Source: JBCCFK01 sp965262315 (lineage in GTDB: Bacteria; Actinomycetota; Acidimicrobiia; Acidimicrobiales; UBA8592). Taken from it: a DNA stretch of 64,000 nt. Shown in pieces: positions 9,743 to 17,998 of the stretch. The stretch is taken from contig CBDHFJ010000159.1 in the NCBI GenBank assembly GCA_965262315.1, positions 1-64,000 on the forward strand, read 5' to 3'. Numbering within the stretch: position 1 is the stretch's first letter; each line of letters begins with the position of its first letter. The position numbers were made by a program, and so were the translations under genes. The notes beneath the pieces were generated by a model. That model was not told the origin of the DNA. It searched no databases and was given only the letters and a program-made list of their open reading frames with translations.

Positions 9743-10507
9743 ATGCGTGAAACTCTGCGCGCGCTATATCGCGGCTCCACACCTGAAGCGCGCTTGTTCC
9801 GCTATGCGATATTGGCCTTCGATGTGGTCACGGTCCTGTTCTTCATCGGCTCATCATTGGTGCGCGATCAGACCTGGATCTATGTCGTTGATGCTGTGAT
9901 TGCGCTGGTCATTGTAGCGGATCTCGGCGCGCGCTATTGGATTGCCGAGCGCCGTTCGCGATTCTTGATGGAAACGACCACTTGGGCGGACATTGTCGTC
10001 ATCATAACGTTATTGCTGCCGGCTTTCCTTGAGAGCTTCCTGTTCCTGCGTGTTGCCCGAGCCCTGCGCTTATTGCGCTCTTACCGCATGCTCAAGGACC
10101 TGCGCGACGAGTTCGCCTTCTTCCGCCGCAACGAGGAAACGATCCAGAGCGGCATCAATCTGGGCGTCTTTGTTTTCGTGATGACAGCGCTGGTCTACGT
10201 GCTTCAGGTCAATATCAACCCTCAGATCACCAATTATGTTGATGCACTATATTTCACGGTGACTGCGCTGACCACGACCGGTTTCGGCGACATTACGCTG
10301 ACTGACACGACCGGACGCATACTGTCGGTCATCATCATGGTCTTTGGTGTGGCGCTGTTTCTGCGTCTTATACAGACGATCTTTCGTCCGACGCGGGTTG
10401 CCTATGATTGCCCCGACTGCGGATTGAACCGGCACGATGCAGATGCCGTGCACTGCAAGCACTGCGGCCGTGTGATCAATATCTCAACAGAGGGTGTCGA
10501 CGGATAG
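9743..10507 (+). CDS. Voltage-sensor-type K+ channel with C-terminal zinc ribbon
   Basis: 254 residues. Six membrane helices can be seen: S1-S3 at about residues 20-100, then an S4-like positively charged helix RVARALRLLRSYRML, S5 at about 138-158 and S6 at about 195-215. The pore loop FTVTALTTTGFGDI contains the selectivity sequence TTGFGD, close to the K+ signature TVGYGD. After S6 the protein carries a short cytoplasmic zinc ribbon (YDCPDCGLNRHDADAVHCKHCG) with two CxxC knuckles, in place of the usual RCK or cyclic-nucleotide domain. The ribbon may bind zinc for tetramer assembly or gating (inference). The gene stands alone, 110 bp before the tmRNA region. Confidence 0.85.
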   Translation: MRETLRALYRGSTPEARLFRYAILAFDVVTVLFFIGSSLVRDQTWIYVVDAVIALVIVADLGARYWIAERRSRFLMETTTWADIVVIITLLLPAFLESFLFLRVARALRLLRSYRMLKDLRDEFAFFRRNEETIQSGINLGVFVFVMTALVYVLQVNINPQITNYVDALYFTVTALTTTGFGDITLTDTTGRILSVIIMVFGVALFLRLIQTIFRPTRVAYDCPDCGLNRHDADAVHCKHCGRVINISTEGVDG

Positions 10508-10609
10508 CGCCAACCTGGGCGCGCCGCACAAAGCTCGCTTAACGCGCCGTTTGCCTTCACAGGTTGGAGACGCATTCGCGCCTTTATTTCCGCCGGTTCC
10601 GCACTTATA

Positions 10610-10968
10610 TTGGAAAGGTCGGATTCGTCCGACTATGGCGATAAATGGCCGTCGTAATAAGCTCATCGGACCCGGGGGCAGTACCCGGCGCCTCCACCAA
10701 AGTCCACTGAATGTGTTCTGCACGTGCGCATATCAGTGAACTTCGGCGGGGGCGAAATAGGATCGACGAGGGTGTAAAGGGCGTGTTTTTGCTCGGCATG
10801 ATACCGCCGTTATCGGGTCACTTTAATAGTTGCAAACGACAACTATGCTGAGCCACAAGCACTCGCTGCCTAAGGCGGGTTCTACGGTTCAAATCAAGCC
10901 CCTAGGAACTAAGCACTCCTAGGGCGGGGTTCGGCTGGCACCTGGCAACAGAAGCCAGCCATTCAAGA
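10610..10968 (+). ncRNA. ssrA: tmRNA, circularly permuted two-piece alphaproteobacterial type
   Basis: The acceptor piece comes first: a T-arm-like stem-loop CCCGGGGGCAGTACCCGG leads into GCGCCTCCACCA with CCA at 10697-10699. After a roughly 48-nt intervening stretch the coding piece begins GGGGGCGAAATAGG at 10748, whose first seven bases pair with CGCCTCC of the acceptor end. The tag frame is at 10832-10873. Downstream sequence has pseudoknot-like inverted repeats, including GGCTGGC 10933-10939 with GCCAGCC 10954-10960. The permuted order is diagnostic of alphaproteobacteria. Outer limits are estimated. The gene sits upstream of sspB, whose product delivers tagged proteins to ClpXP. Confidence 0.9.
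10832..10873 (+). other. tmRNA tag-peptide reading frame (ANDNYAEPQALAA-stop)
   Basis: Reading from the resume codon GCA at 10832 gives A-N-D-N-Y-A-E-P-Q-A-L-A-A followed by TAA (10871-10873). With the alanine charged on tmRNA the tag is AANDNYAEPQALAA. The C-terminal LAA is the ClpX recognition signal, and the N-terminal AANDNY part is the section bound by SspB in alphaproteobacteria. Confidence 0.92.
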
Positions 10969-11193
10969 TGCGCTGGCAGCGTTGTTTGGTTTTTGAGCGC
11001 GTCTGCATGGTGTGCATGGCCGTATGCTAGAGGCTTGTGATTCCCCCCACTTACCGCGTATTGTGTGAACGACGCTTAGAGTAGCGCGCGTAGCGCGTTG
11101 TGGTGAGCTTGCAATTTGGTGTATTGCAGGCCATCAGAGCGTAGGCGGTGATAAGCGGACATTTCTCTGGACGACCCTGAAAGATCGGGATGC

Positions 11194-11859
11194 ATGTCGA
11201 GCGACACGACAATCGATTATGACGCGATGACTCAGGACGCCATGCGCGGCGTGGTGAAACGTGTACTTGAGGAGACGGCCGGTCGCGGGCTGCCGGGCGA
11301 TCACCACTTTTACGTTTCTTTCGATACATTGGCGCCGGGCGTTGTCCTCTCCAAGCGCTTGCGCGACAAGTACGCCGAGGAGATGACAATCGTCCTGCAG
11401 CACCGCTTCTGGGACCTTTCTGTCAGCGAAGACCGCTTCGAGGTGAAATTGACGTTCGACGGCATTCCCGAGCGTTTGGTCATCCCTTTCAATTCGATCA
11501 AAGTGTTTTTTGACCCAAGCGTGCGTTATGGCGTCCAGTTCGAGGCAGCCGAATTCGTGCAGGAAGACCGGTCACATCCGGTCATCATTGATCGCGGCGA
11601 TCATCAAATTGGTGACCGATTGTCCGCTCATGAACGCGAACCTGATCACCCGACGCCCGACCGACTGGACCCGCAGCCAGGCATAGCGGCCAATGTCGCT
11701 GATCCGGACACTGTACAACCATCACCGAAGATCGTTGCGGCCGCTGATGCTCAGACAGCCGCGTCAGGTGAGTCGGAAGCCAGCAGCGACGGTGATGAAA
11801 ACGAAAATGAATCCGGCGGCGCGGAAATTGTCAGCCTCGACGCATTCCGTAAAAAGTAG
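11194..11859 (+). CDS. sspB: ClpXP adaptor SspB (alphaproteobacterial type)
   Basis: 221 residues. The core (about 10-125) matches SspB-alpha: GLPGDHHFYVSFDTLAPGV, EEMTIVLQHRFWDLSVSEDRFEV, then IPFNSIKVFFDPSVRYGVQF. A long acidic, low-complexity linker (about 140-205, rich in Asp, Glu, Ser and Pro) leads to the C-terminal tail AEIVSLDAFRKK, which is the usual ClpX-docking peptide. SspB tethers ssrA-tagged proteins to ClpXP for degradation. It lies about 230 bp after the tmRNA gene, so tag and adaptor are side by side. The order sspB...fumC, DUF4169, RHH downstream is a common alphaproteobacterial arrangement. The stretch 10969-11193 shows no further gene. Confidence 0.93.
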   Translation: MSSDTTIDYDAMTQDAMRGVVKRVLEETAGRGLPGDHHFYVSFDTLAPGVVLSKRLRDKYAEEMTIVLQHRFWDLSVSEDRFEVKLTFDGIPERLVIPFNSIKVFFDPSVRYGVQFEAAEFVQEDRSHPVIIDRGDHQIGDRLSAHEREPDHPTPDRLDPQPGIAANVADPDTVQPSPKIVAAADAQTAASGESEASSDGDENENESGGAEIVSLDAFRKK

Positions 11860-11945
11860 ACTTGCGAAAGCCGGACGCGCTGTCCGGCTGGGTATCCGAC
11901 ATCAAGCTTGTAAGTGCGTGTTGTCAAGATTCGCTGGAGCAGCTC

Positions 11946-12272
11946 ATGATCTATGAACTACGCATCTACAGATGCGCGCCTGGCCGACTGCCAGCGTTAC
12001 TCAACCGGTTTGACACCATCACACTTAAGATCTGGGAACGGTTTGGTATCCGCCAGGCGGGTTTCTGGACAACCGTCGTCGGTGAATCAAATCAGGAACT
12101 GATTTATCTGCTGCAGTGGGAATCGATGGCTGAACGCGAAGAGAAGTGGAATGCGTTTCAGGCAGATCCGGAGTGGCAGGCCAAACGAGCTGAAACCGAA
12201 AAGGATGCGCCGATCGTTGCCAACGTTTCGAGCCAGCTCCTTGCGCCCACGTCCTTCTCAAGCGTGCAGTAA
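11946..12272 (+). CDS. NIPSNAP family protein
   Basis: 108 residues starting at ATG 11946 (MIYELRIYRCAPGRLPALLN). The ferredoxin-like alpha/beta barrel fold of NIPSNAP is recognisable from IYELRIY at the start, IRQAGFWTTVVGESNQELIYLLQWESMAEREEKWNAF in the middle, and the DPEWQAKRAETEKD segment. These small cytoplasmic proteins are dimeric relatives of antibiotic-biosynthesis monooxygenase folds, with no settled bacterial function. It follows sspB by 86 bp on the same strand. Confidence 0.85.
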   Translation: MIYELRIYRCAPGRLPALLNRFDTITLKIWERFGIRQAGFWTTVVGESNQELIYLLQWESMAEREEKWNAFQADPEWQAKRAETEKDAPIVANVSSQLLAPTSFSSVQ

Positions 12273-12451
12273 GCGGTCAACGACTGAACCAATCTGCTGG
12301 CGTTGTGGCCAGCAGCCCGTCCTGTGAGCTCAATGCACGCGACGGCATCGTCACTGAAGCAGTCAAAACCGGTCGCGCCAAATCCAAGTCCGGAGAGATG
12401 GCCGGTGGCGGTGTTGCCGAGCAGTGTGAGTAGCTGCGAAGCCAAGCGATA

Positions 12452-12739
12452 TTAGCCGGCCGCGGGCTTTGACGGCTGCGTTTGGGCCTTGGGCACTGTG
12501 CGATTGCCCATGGCTTCGAATTTCAATTCAAGCACGCCATCACTGAGTGCTGCACATTCAACATATCGGACGAACGGATCGCTTGCTTCAATGTCAGCTG
12601 CCTTGATGCAGCTCTTTGGGTCATCAAACTGGCGGACATGGACATTGTTTTCGCCGGCGCCGGGCAGCGCCAGCATCGTAATCATAACGATGACTTTGGG
12701 TTCCATTTCGCGATCTTTCGCTCGGTTGCGCGGCCCCAC
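12452..12739 (-). CDS. Small hypothetical protein
   Basis: Up to 95 residues. The more likely start is the internal Met of MEPKVIVMITMLALPGAGEN (12703), giving about 83 residues. That start has a short hydrophobic N-terminus (VIVMITMLALPGAG) that could be a weak signal peptide, followed by a compact domain with two cysteines (KSCIKA, VECAAL) and a Pro/Gln/Lys tail. I do not recognise the family. Gaps of about 180 bp to the left and 280 bp to the right show no other gene. Confidence 0.45.
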   Translation of the reverse strand: MGPRNRAKDREMEPKVIVMITMLALPGAGENNVHVRQFDDPKSCIKAADIEASDPFVRYVECAALSDGVLELKFEAMGNRTVPKAQTQPSKPAAG

Positions 12740-13022
12740 TCGACAGGGCAGTGCCGAGTGGGGCGACGACGCTCTTAATTCAGACTCTTACGCTCAGAGA
12801 GCACTCAGAGGTAGCGAGGAATGAACGCGTCGAGACGACGTACGGAAACGCAACACAACGAATCACTGCAATTTGTCGAGTTAAGTTGTCTGTGGAAAAC
12901 GGCAGCAATTTGAATTTGTTAGACTCACCTTGATGACAACGAAAAGAATGCTGGGCCCGTTGCCGACTGGAGGTCGGCACGCCTGCGTGCTAACTCCTGT
13001 CGCCGCAGACGAATAATCGAGC

Positions 13023-14427
13023 ATGAGGACGATGATGAGCGCGACCCGGACGGAATCCGATACCTTTGGCCCGATTGAGGTGGCTGCCGACCGCTATTGG
13101 GGCGCGCAGGCGCAACGCTCGCTCGGCAACTTCAAGATCGGCTGGGAAACGCAGCCTTTACCCGTGGTCCGCGCACTTGGTGTCGTCAAGCGCGCTTGCG
13201 CCGAATCGAACATGGAACTCGGCCGGCTGGATCTGGAACTTGGCAAGGCCATCGTCTCTGCCGCGCAGGAGGTGATCGAGGGCAAGCTCGATTCCCATTT
13301 TCCGCTGGTCGTCTGGCAAACCGGTTCGGGCACCCAGTCCAACATGAATGCCAATGAAGTGATCTCAAATCGCGCCATTGAGATGCTTGGCGGCGAGATG
13401 GGCTCAAAGTCGCCGGTCCATCCAAACGACCACGTCAATATGAGCCAGTCGTCGGAATGACACGTACCCAACCGCCATGCATATAGCCTGCGCGGTTGAA
13501 ATCCATTCGAACTTGCTCCCGGCGCTGACAAAGCTTCGCAACGCATTGAATGACAAGGCGCAGGCCTGGGCGGATATCATCAAGATCGGCCGGACGCACA
13601 CGCAGGACGCGACTCCGTTGACGCTGGGGCAGGAATTTTCCGGCTACACGCAGCAACTCGATATGGGAATCGCACGCATCAAGAGCACGCTGCCGGCCCT
13701 GATGGAGCTGGCCCAGGGCGGCACGGCGGTTGGCACCGGCCTGAATGCGCCTGTTGGTTTTGCGGAGAAAGTAGCAGAGAAGGTCAGTGCTATCACCGGG
13801 CTGACGTTCACGACAGCGCCGAACAAATTCGAAGCTCTGGCAGCGCATGATGCCATGGTCTTTTCGCATGGTGCGATAAATACGGTCGCCGCCTCGCTGT
13901 TCAAAATCGCAAATGACATACGATTTCTGGGATCGGGGCCGCGCTCGGGACTAGGAGAACTTTCGCTGCCCGAAAACGAGCCGGGCTCGTCGATTATGCC
14001 GGGCAAGGTCAATCCCACCCAGTGCGAAGCGACGACCCAGGTCTGCGTGCAGATTTTCGGCAACCACGCCGCGCTGAGTTTTGCCGGCAGTCAGGGCCAC
14101 TTCGAACTCAATGTGTTCAATCCCGTCATGGCCTACAATTTCCTGCAGTCCGTCCGGTTGATGTCGGACGCGGCTATTTCGTTCACGGACAACTGTGTGG
14201 TCGGGATCGAGCCGCGCAAGGACAATATCAAGGCCGGTCTCGAACGTTCGCTGATGCTGGTGACGGCGCTTGCGCCCAAGATCGGTTACGACAATGCCGC
14301 CAAGATCGCTAAGACCGCACATGCGAACGGGACGACGTTACGGGAGGAGGCTGTCGGTGGCGGCTATGTCACCGAGGCAGAGTTCGATGAGGTCGTTCGA
14401 CCGGAGAATATGATCGCGCCGTCCTGA
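13023..14427 (+). CDS. fumC: Class II fumarate hydratase, frameshifted
   Basis: Interconverts fumarate and malate in the TCA cycle. The N-terminal part begins RTESDTFGPIEVAADRYWGAQ, and TGSGTQSNMNANEVI is the first substrate motif. The signature GSSIMPGKVNPTQCEA lies at about 13,987-14,035. One extra G at about 13,453 breaks SQSS/NDTYPTAMHIA, so the sequence reads a false TGA at 13458. Removing it gives 467 residues, the normal length, with no missing segment. The error is therefore almost certainly technical. The gene lies in the alphaproteobacterial sspB-fumC-DUF4169-RHH neighbourhood. Candidate starts are ATG 13023, 13032 or 13035. Confidence 0.92.
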
Positions 14428-14453
14428 CATCGAGCGCTTAGAGTTGCGGTCCT

Positions 14454-14660
14454 ATGAGCGGAAACGTGATCAACCTGCGCACAGCACGAAAGCAACGTGC
14501 GCGTTCACAGAAGGCGGCCCAGGCGGAAGCGAACCGGCAGAAGTTCGGCCGAACCAAGGATGCCAGGCTCAACGAGCGCCGGGAGCGCGAGAAGTTTGAG
14601 CATTCGGTCGACGGCCACCGGCTCGACGATCCGGGCGACGACGGCAATGGAAAGCGATGA
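14454..14660 (+). CDS. DUF4169 family small basic protein
   Basis: 68 residues, MSGNVINLRTARKQRARSQK onward: a short NLRxARK start followed by a strongly charged helix (EANRQKFGRTKDARLNERRE) and a polar tail. This matches DUF4169, a small alphaproteobacterial family of unknown function typically placed after fumC. It overlaps the next gene by 4 nt (ATGA), so the two are probably co-translated. Confidence 0.85.
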   Translation: MSGNVINLRTARKQRARSQKAAQAEANRQKFGRTKDARLNERREREKFEHSVDGHRLDDPGDDGNGKR

Positions 14661-15121
14661 CTTCGGCTGGCGAGGAGACGCGCATTCCGCCATCCCGGCC
14701 CGTAAAGCGTTCGTTCTCGATCGCGGGGCATCGTACTTCGATTTCGCTGGAGAGCGCCTTCTGGGAGGCGCTGAGGGAGATCGCCGCGGCTGAAGGGCGA
14801 CCGCTCGCACAGCTAGTGGCTGAGATCGATCGCGATCGCGGCGATGCGGGGCTGTCCGGCGCAGTGCGCGTATGGGTGCTCGATTATTTCCGGTCGGGCG
14901 GGCCGGCCGCTGCTCAATCGGATGCTATATCCCAATCCGTGCGATGTGACCCAGAAAATCAAACGATAAAGTGCTCGAACTGCTTGGCCAACCACTCTTC
15001 ATCGCTCTGCGATTTGACTTTGATGGGGCCTTTCTTTTGCAACGCCGAACAAATTGCCGTTGCGGCCGCGCACGTAAGGCAAGATGATCTCGCAGTCGCG
15101 CGTAGGCTTCGTCGTAGGTGA
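14657..15121 (+). CDS. Ribbon-helix-helix domain protein (RHH_4 type)
   Basis: The conserved part is the first 85 or so residues: RPVKRSFSIAGHRTSISLES (beta strand and first helix), FWEALREIAAAEGRPLAQLV and LSGAVRVWVLDYFRSG. It is a small arginine-repressor-like DNA-binding fold found after DUF4169. Relatives usually stop soon after the YFRSG-type segment. Here the frame runs on for about 65 poorly conserved residues and overlaps the antisense lipase end by 163 bp, so a lost stop or an indel near 14,905-14,930 is likely. Probable autoregulator or regulator of the fumC group (inference). Confidence 0.7.
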   Translation: MTSAGEETRIPPSRPVKRSFSIAGHRTSISLESAFWEALREIAAAEGRPLAQLVAEIDRDRGDAGLSGAVRVWVLDYFRSGGPAAAQSDAISQSVRCDPENQTIKCSNCLANHSSSLCDLTLMGPFFCNAEQIAVAAAHVRQDDLAVARRLRRR

Positions 15122-16395
15122 TGCGTGGCGCCTTGCGCAGTGCCTGGTAAGATAGCACCGTCAGATAAAGCGCGTAGTTGCTGTTGACGCTGTGGGCCGC
15201 CTGGGCGCGCCGCAGAAGCCTGACCAAGAACCATAATACTTTCAACGCAAGCCCGGCGAGCCAGCTCCGCGTGCCGAATGCAGCACGGTTTGTCTCTTGC
15301 CTCGGTTGCTTCGCTCCCGACTTTTTGTCGGCTTCGTCCTTCGGATTCCAAAGTGGTGTGAAGAAGTACATACGCCACCGCGAGAAAGCCGGGCGCCGCT
15401 TGAGATGCCATTCGCGGCCGACATGGCGGTAGGTCATCGGTGCCAAGGTCAGAAGTGTTACGAGATCGAGCGTAGCTGAAACGCGGATCGTGCGTTGTTT
15501 GAGCTTCAAGGTCTCGTCGTATTCGACCTGAAAGTCCTTGCCACCGACCATCGGCGCGCCAAATGCCACCACGGCACCGATCTCGTAGGGAAGGTTTGGT
15601 GATTTCTCGAAATGGTGAGCGGCAATGATCGCCAGGGCACCGCCCAGGGAGTGACCGGAAAATATGAGGCGTGCCGCTTTGCGATGCTGAAACACGCTCT
15701 TTGCCCAAGTTTCGATTTCGGCCGCGTACATGACCCCAGGCGATTGCGAAGCCGGTATGCCGTCCTGGTTCGCGCGGCCCGATCAAGTCCTGCTCGGTGC
15801 TGTATCGATCCTGAGGCAATCCGGTCGTCAGTTTCGTGTCGAAATCCGTCGCCCAGTCGGCGAGCGTAAAGAACTCGGTCCCGCGGAAAATGACGTAGGC
15901 TGCGCCGTCGAGGACGAACGCGAAGGCCTGCGTGTCGCCATTTGTGTTGCGCGAGTTAAAGAATGCGTAGTCGCTGATGCCGGCGGGGTGCTCGTTGAGC
16001 AGGTTTTCGCGGATCCGCGTGTCGCCGTAGTATGCCAGAGCTGTCTTATAGGCGAGAAACTCGCAAAGATTCAGGGGAAAGTCGCCGCTGTTCCAATCGT
16101 GCTTTGGGTCGAAGATTGCAAATGCCGGTCCGTAGCGAGCGGGATGGGCCTCGAGAAATTTAACATACGTTGCCACGCGGTCAGGAACCAGAAAGTGCGG
16201 CGGATGCGGCTTGGATGCGACAGCGTCCAATGGCGTTCGGGCATGCGCACCGTTCAGTGGTCCGATCAGTTTGATCTTGGAAAGAAGATCGTCGGATTGT
16301 TCATTGATTGCCGGTGAACGAGGCGAACCAACGAAGGAGCCCGACGTCTCCGTAGGGCCTTCCAAGGCTGCAAGATATCGATCGGCACTGGGCAT
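14959..16395 (-). CDS. Class 3 (Lipase_3) alpha/beta-hydrolase, frameshifted
   Basis: The N-terminal half in the start frame contains FPLNLCEFLAYKTALAYYGD and AFAFVLDGAAYVIFRGTEFFTLADWATDFD (oxyanion region). At about 15,733 the frame slips. The next stretch has the nucleophile elbow LIFSGHSLGGALAIIAAHHF, then YEIGAVVAFGAPMVGG and the presumed acid and His region LVTLLTLAPMTYRHVG. It slips back near 15,100 to end EEWLAKQFEHFIV. Joined, it is about 478 residues, a triacylglycerol-lipase-like protein. No clear signal peptide is visible. It is convergent with the RHH gene and divergent from tetR. Because the original frame stays open by chance, an automatic call could give a full-length but wrong middle. 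Confidence 0.8.
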   Translation of the reverse strand: MPSADRYLAALEGPTETSGSFVGSPRSPAINEQSDDLLSKIKLIGPLNGAHARTPLDAVASKPHPPHFLVPDRVATYVKFLEAHPARYGPAFAIFDPKHDWNSGDFPLNLCEFLAYKTALAYYGDTRIRENLLNEHPAGISDYAFFNSRNTNGDTQAFAFVLDGAAYVIFRGTEFFTLADWATDFDTKLTTGLPQDRYSTEQDLIGPREPGRHTGFAIAWGHVRGRNRNLGKERVSASQSGTPHIFRSLPGRCPGDHCRSPFREITKPSLRDRCRGGIWRADGRWQGLSGRIRRDLEAQTTHDPRFSYARSRNTSDLGTDDLPPCRPRMASQAAPGFLAVAYVLLHTTLESEGRSRQKVGSEATEARDKPCCIRHAELARRACVESIMVLGQASAARPGGPQRQQQLRALSDGAILPGTAQGATHHLRRSLRATARSSCLTCAAATAICSALQKKGPIKVKSQSDEEWLAKQFEHFIV

Positions 16396-16498
16396 AGCTG
16401 GGCTGCGGCTCTCGTAATTCGGCCGTGACCGCGAGACCGTAAATTGGCTTCAAACTATAAACACCGTCGGAAACATGAACAAGTTAACGGTTATGGAG

Positions 16499-16547
16499 CA
16501 TCGAACCGCAACTCGGAATCGTACTGATTCCGAGTTGTGGTTCGATG
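16499..16547. repeat. Long inverted repeat between divergent lipase and tetR genes
   Basis: 22-base arms (16499-16520 and 16526-16547) match with a single G-T mismatch around a 5-base centre GTACT. It lies 104 bp upstream of the lipase start and 45 bp upstream of the tetR start, inside their shared promoter region. No T-run follows, so it is a poor terminator. A TetR operator or transcript hairpin is more plausible (inference). Confidence 0.7.
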
Positions 16548-16591
16548 ATCTCGTTCGGCTTCCGCCTATTTCCGTCGTATAGACTGACGGT

Positions 16592-17218
16592 ATGAAATGG
16601 CATGGCGAGCGCCGCGGACGACGCGGTTACCATCACGGCAATCTGCGCGAAGCGCTTGTCGAGGCAGCTCTTTCGCTAATTGCGGAGAAGGGCCCCGGCG
16701 GCTTTACATTTGCAGAGGCGGCCCGCGCAGCCGGCGTATCGGCAGCTGCGCCCTATCGCCATTTTCGTGATCGCGATGCGCTGTTGGCGGATGTCGCAAA
16801 GCTTGGCTTTGAGACGTTCAAAGCCAAGCTGGACGAGTCGTGGAACGACGGCACACCCAATGTTGACGCCGCCTTCCGTCGACTGGGTCAGGCTTACCTC
16901 GCGTTTGCAAGGGAGGAGCCGGCGCTCTTTGCAGCCATGTTTGAATCGGGCCTGTCGCACGCTGATTATCCGGAGCTGCGCGAGGCGGGCGATCAGGCTT
17001 TTGGCGTCCTGCGTGAGGCCTGCGAGGCGGTGGTCGAGACGTTGCCCGGCGCGCGCAAACCGCCGGCGATGATGATGGCACTGCATATCTGGTCATTGTC
17101 GCATGGCATTGCGTCGCTTTTCGCGCGTGGTGACCGGGCCCGCCGCCCTATACCAATGGAGCCGGAGCAACTACTTGAAGCGGCAACATTGATCTATCTG
17201 GATGGATTGAAGCCCTGA
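16592..17218 (+). CDS. TetR/AcrR family transcriptional regulator
   Basis: 208 residues. The N-terminal HTH is clear: GYHHGNLREALVEAALSLIAEKG, then TFAEAARAAGVSAAAPYRHFRDRDALLADVA (recognition helix in VSAAAPYRHF). The C-terminal ligand domain contains FRRLGQAYLAFAREEPALFAAMF and the TetR_C-like LHIWSLSHGIASLFARGD. It probably senses a small ligand and represses its own region; the long inverted repeat just upstream is a candidate operator. The downstream molybdenum hydroxylase genes on the same strand are possible targets. Confidence 0.9.
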   Translation: MKWHGERRGRRGYHHGNLREALVEAALSLIAEKGPGGFTFAEAARAAGVSAAAPYRHFRDRDALLADVAKLGFETFKAKLDESWNDGTPNVDAAFRRLGQAYLAFAREEPALFAAMFESGLSHADYPELREAGDQAFGVLREACEAVVETLPGARKPPAMMMALHIWSLSHGIASLFARGDRARRPIPMEPEQLLEAATLIYLDGLKP

Positions 17219-17392
17219 TCAGTTTGCCGGGCAAATCCTCCGCCGTAGTGCGGTCCAAGAGGCTCTCCGCAGTTGACGCCGCAATGAACGATAGTCCAAC
17301 ATCCGGCAAGGCTTTCTAACGAAACTCTCACAGTGCTGAGGATGTGGGCGGGTGACCACTGCAAAAGTGGCGGCGACCGCGTAAAGGGAGGT

Positions 17393-17881
17393 ATGCGAAT
17401 GGCTCAGGTGACGATGGAAGTGAACGGCAAGTCGGTAACGGCTGATGTTGCGCCGAACACATTGCTTGTTGATTTTCTGCGAGAAGATCAACGCCTGACC
17501 GGCACACACGTCGGGTGTGATACGAGCCAGTGCGGCGCTTGCGTCGTGCATGTGAATGGCAGTTCGGCGAAAAGCTGCACGATGCTGGCGATGCAGGCGG
17601 ATGGCGCCAAAGTGACCACCATCGAAGGTCTTGCCGATGGTGATAATCTGCATCCGATGCAGGCGGCGTTCCGCGAGGCGCATGGCCTGCAATGTGGATT
17701 TTGCACGCCCGGCATGGTGATGTCTGCTGTTGACCTGCTTCAGACCAATCCGAACCCGAGCGAAGCGGAAATTCGATCCTGGCTTAAGGGCAACATCTGT
17801 CGCTGTACCGGTTATCACAACATCGTTAAAGCTATTCAGCTCGCTGCACAGAGAATGAGTGCTCCGCAGGCCGCCGAGTGA
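17393..17881 (+). CDS. 2Fe-2S subunit of a molybdenum hydroxylase (CoxS/xanthine dehydrogenase small subunit type)
   Basis: 162 residues from ATG 17393 after a GGGAGG ribosome site. Two iron-sulfur motifs are intact: the ferredoxin-type GCDTSQCGACVVHVNG with the later SCTM, and the CGFCTPGMVMS ... NICRCTGYHNIVKAI four-helix motif. It carries electrons from the Mo active site of the large subunit to a FAD subunit or another acceptor. The CoxL-type gene follows after 117 bp. A medium FAD subunit gene (CoxM) is not in this segment, either because it lies elsewhere or because the segment is cut. Confidence 0.92.
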   Translation: MRMAQVTMEVNGKSVTADVAPNTLLVDFLREDQRLTGTHVGCDTSQCGACVVHVNGSSAKSCTMLAMQADGAKVTTIEGLADGDNLHPMQAAFREAHGLQCGFCTPGMVMSAVDLLQTNPNPSEAEIRSWLKGNICRCTGYHNIVKAIQLAAQRMSAPQAAE

Positions 17882-17998
17882 TTTAACGATCGCGGGTTGT
17901 TCACTCGTTTCGACCAGCGCGAAAAACTTTAGCTGCGCGACCCCCTACCAATGGAGATGCTCGCGCCCCGATAATCGATCACCTCAAGGAAATTCCGA

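Noticed and set aside
13458..13460. A second Sec codon in fumC at the premature TGA.
   Set aside because: The stop arises from one extra G; removing it restores SQSSNDTYPTAM of ordinary fumarase, and no SECIS-like hairpin with correct spacing is visible.
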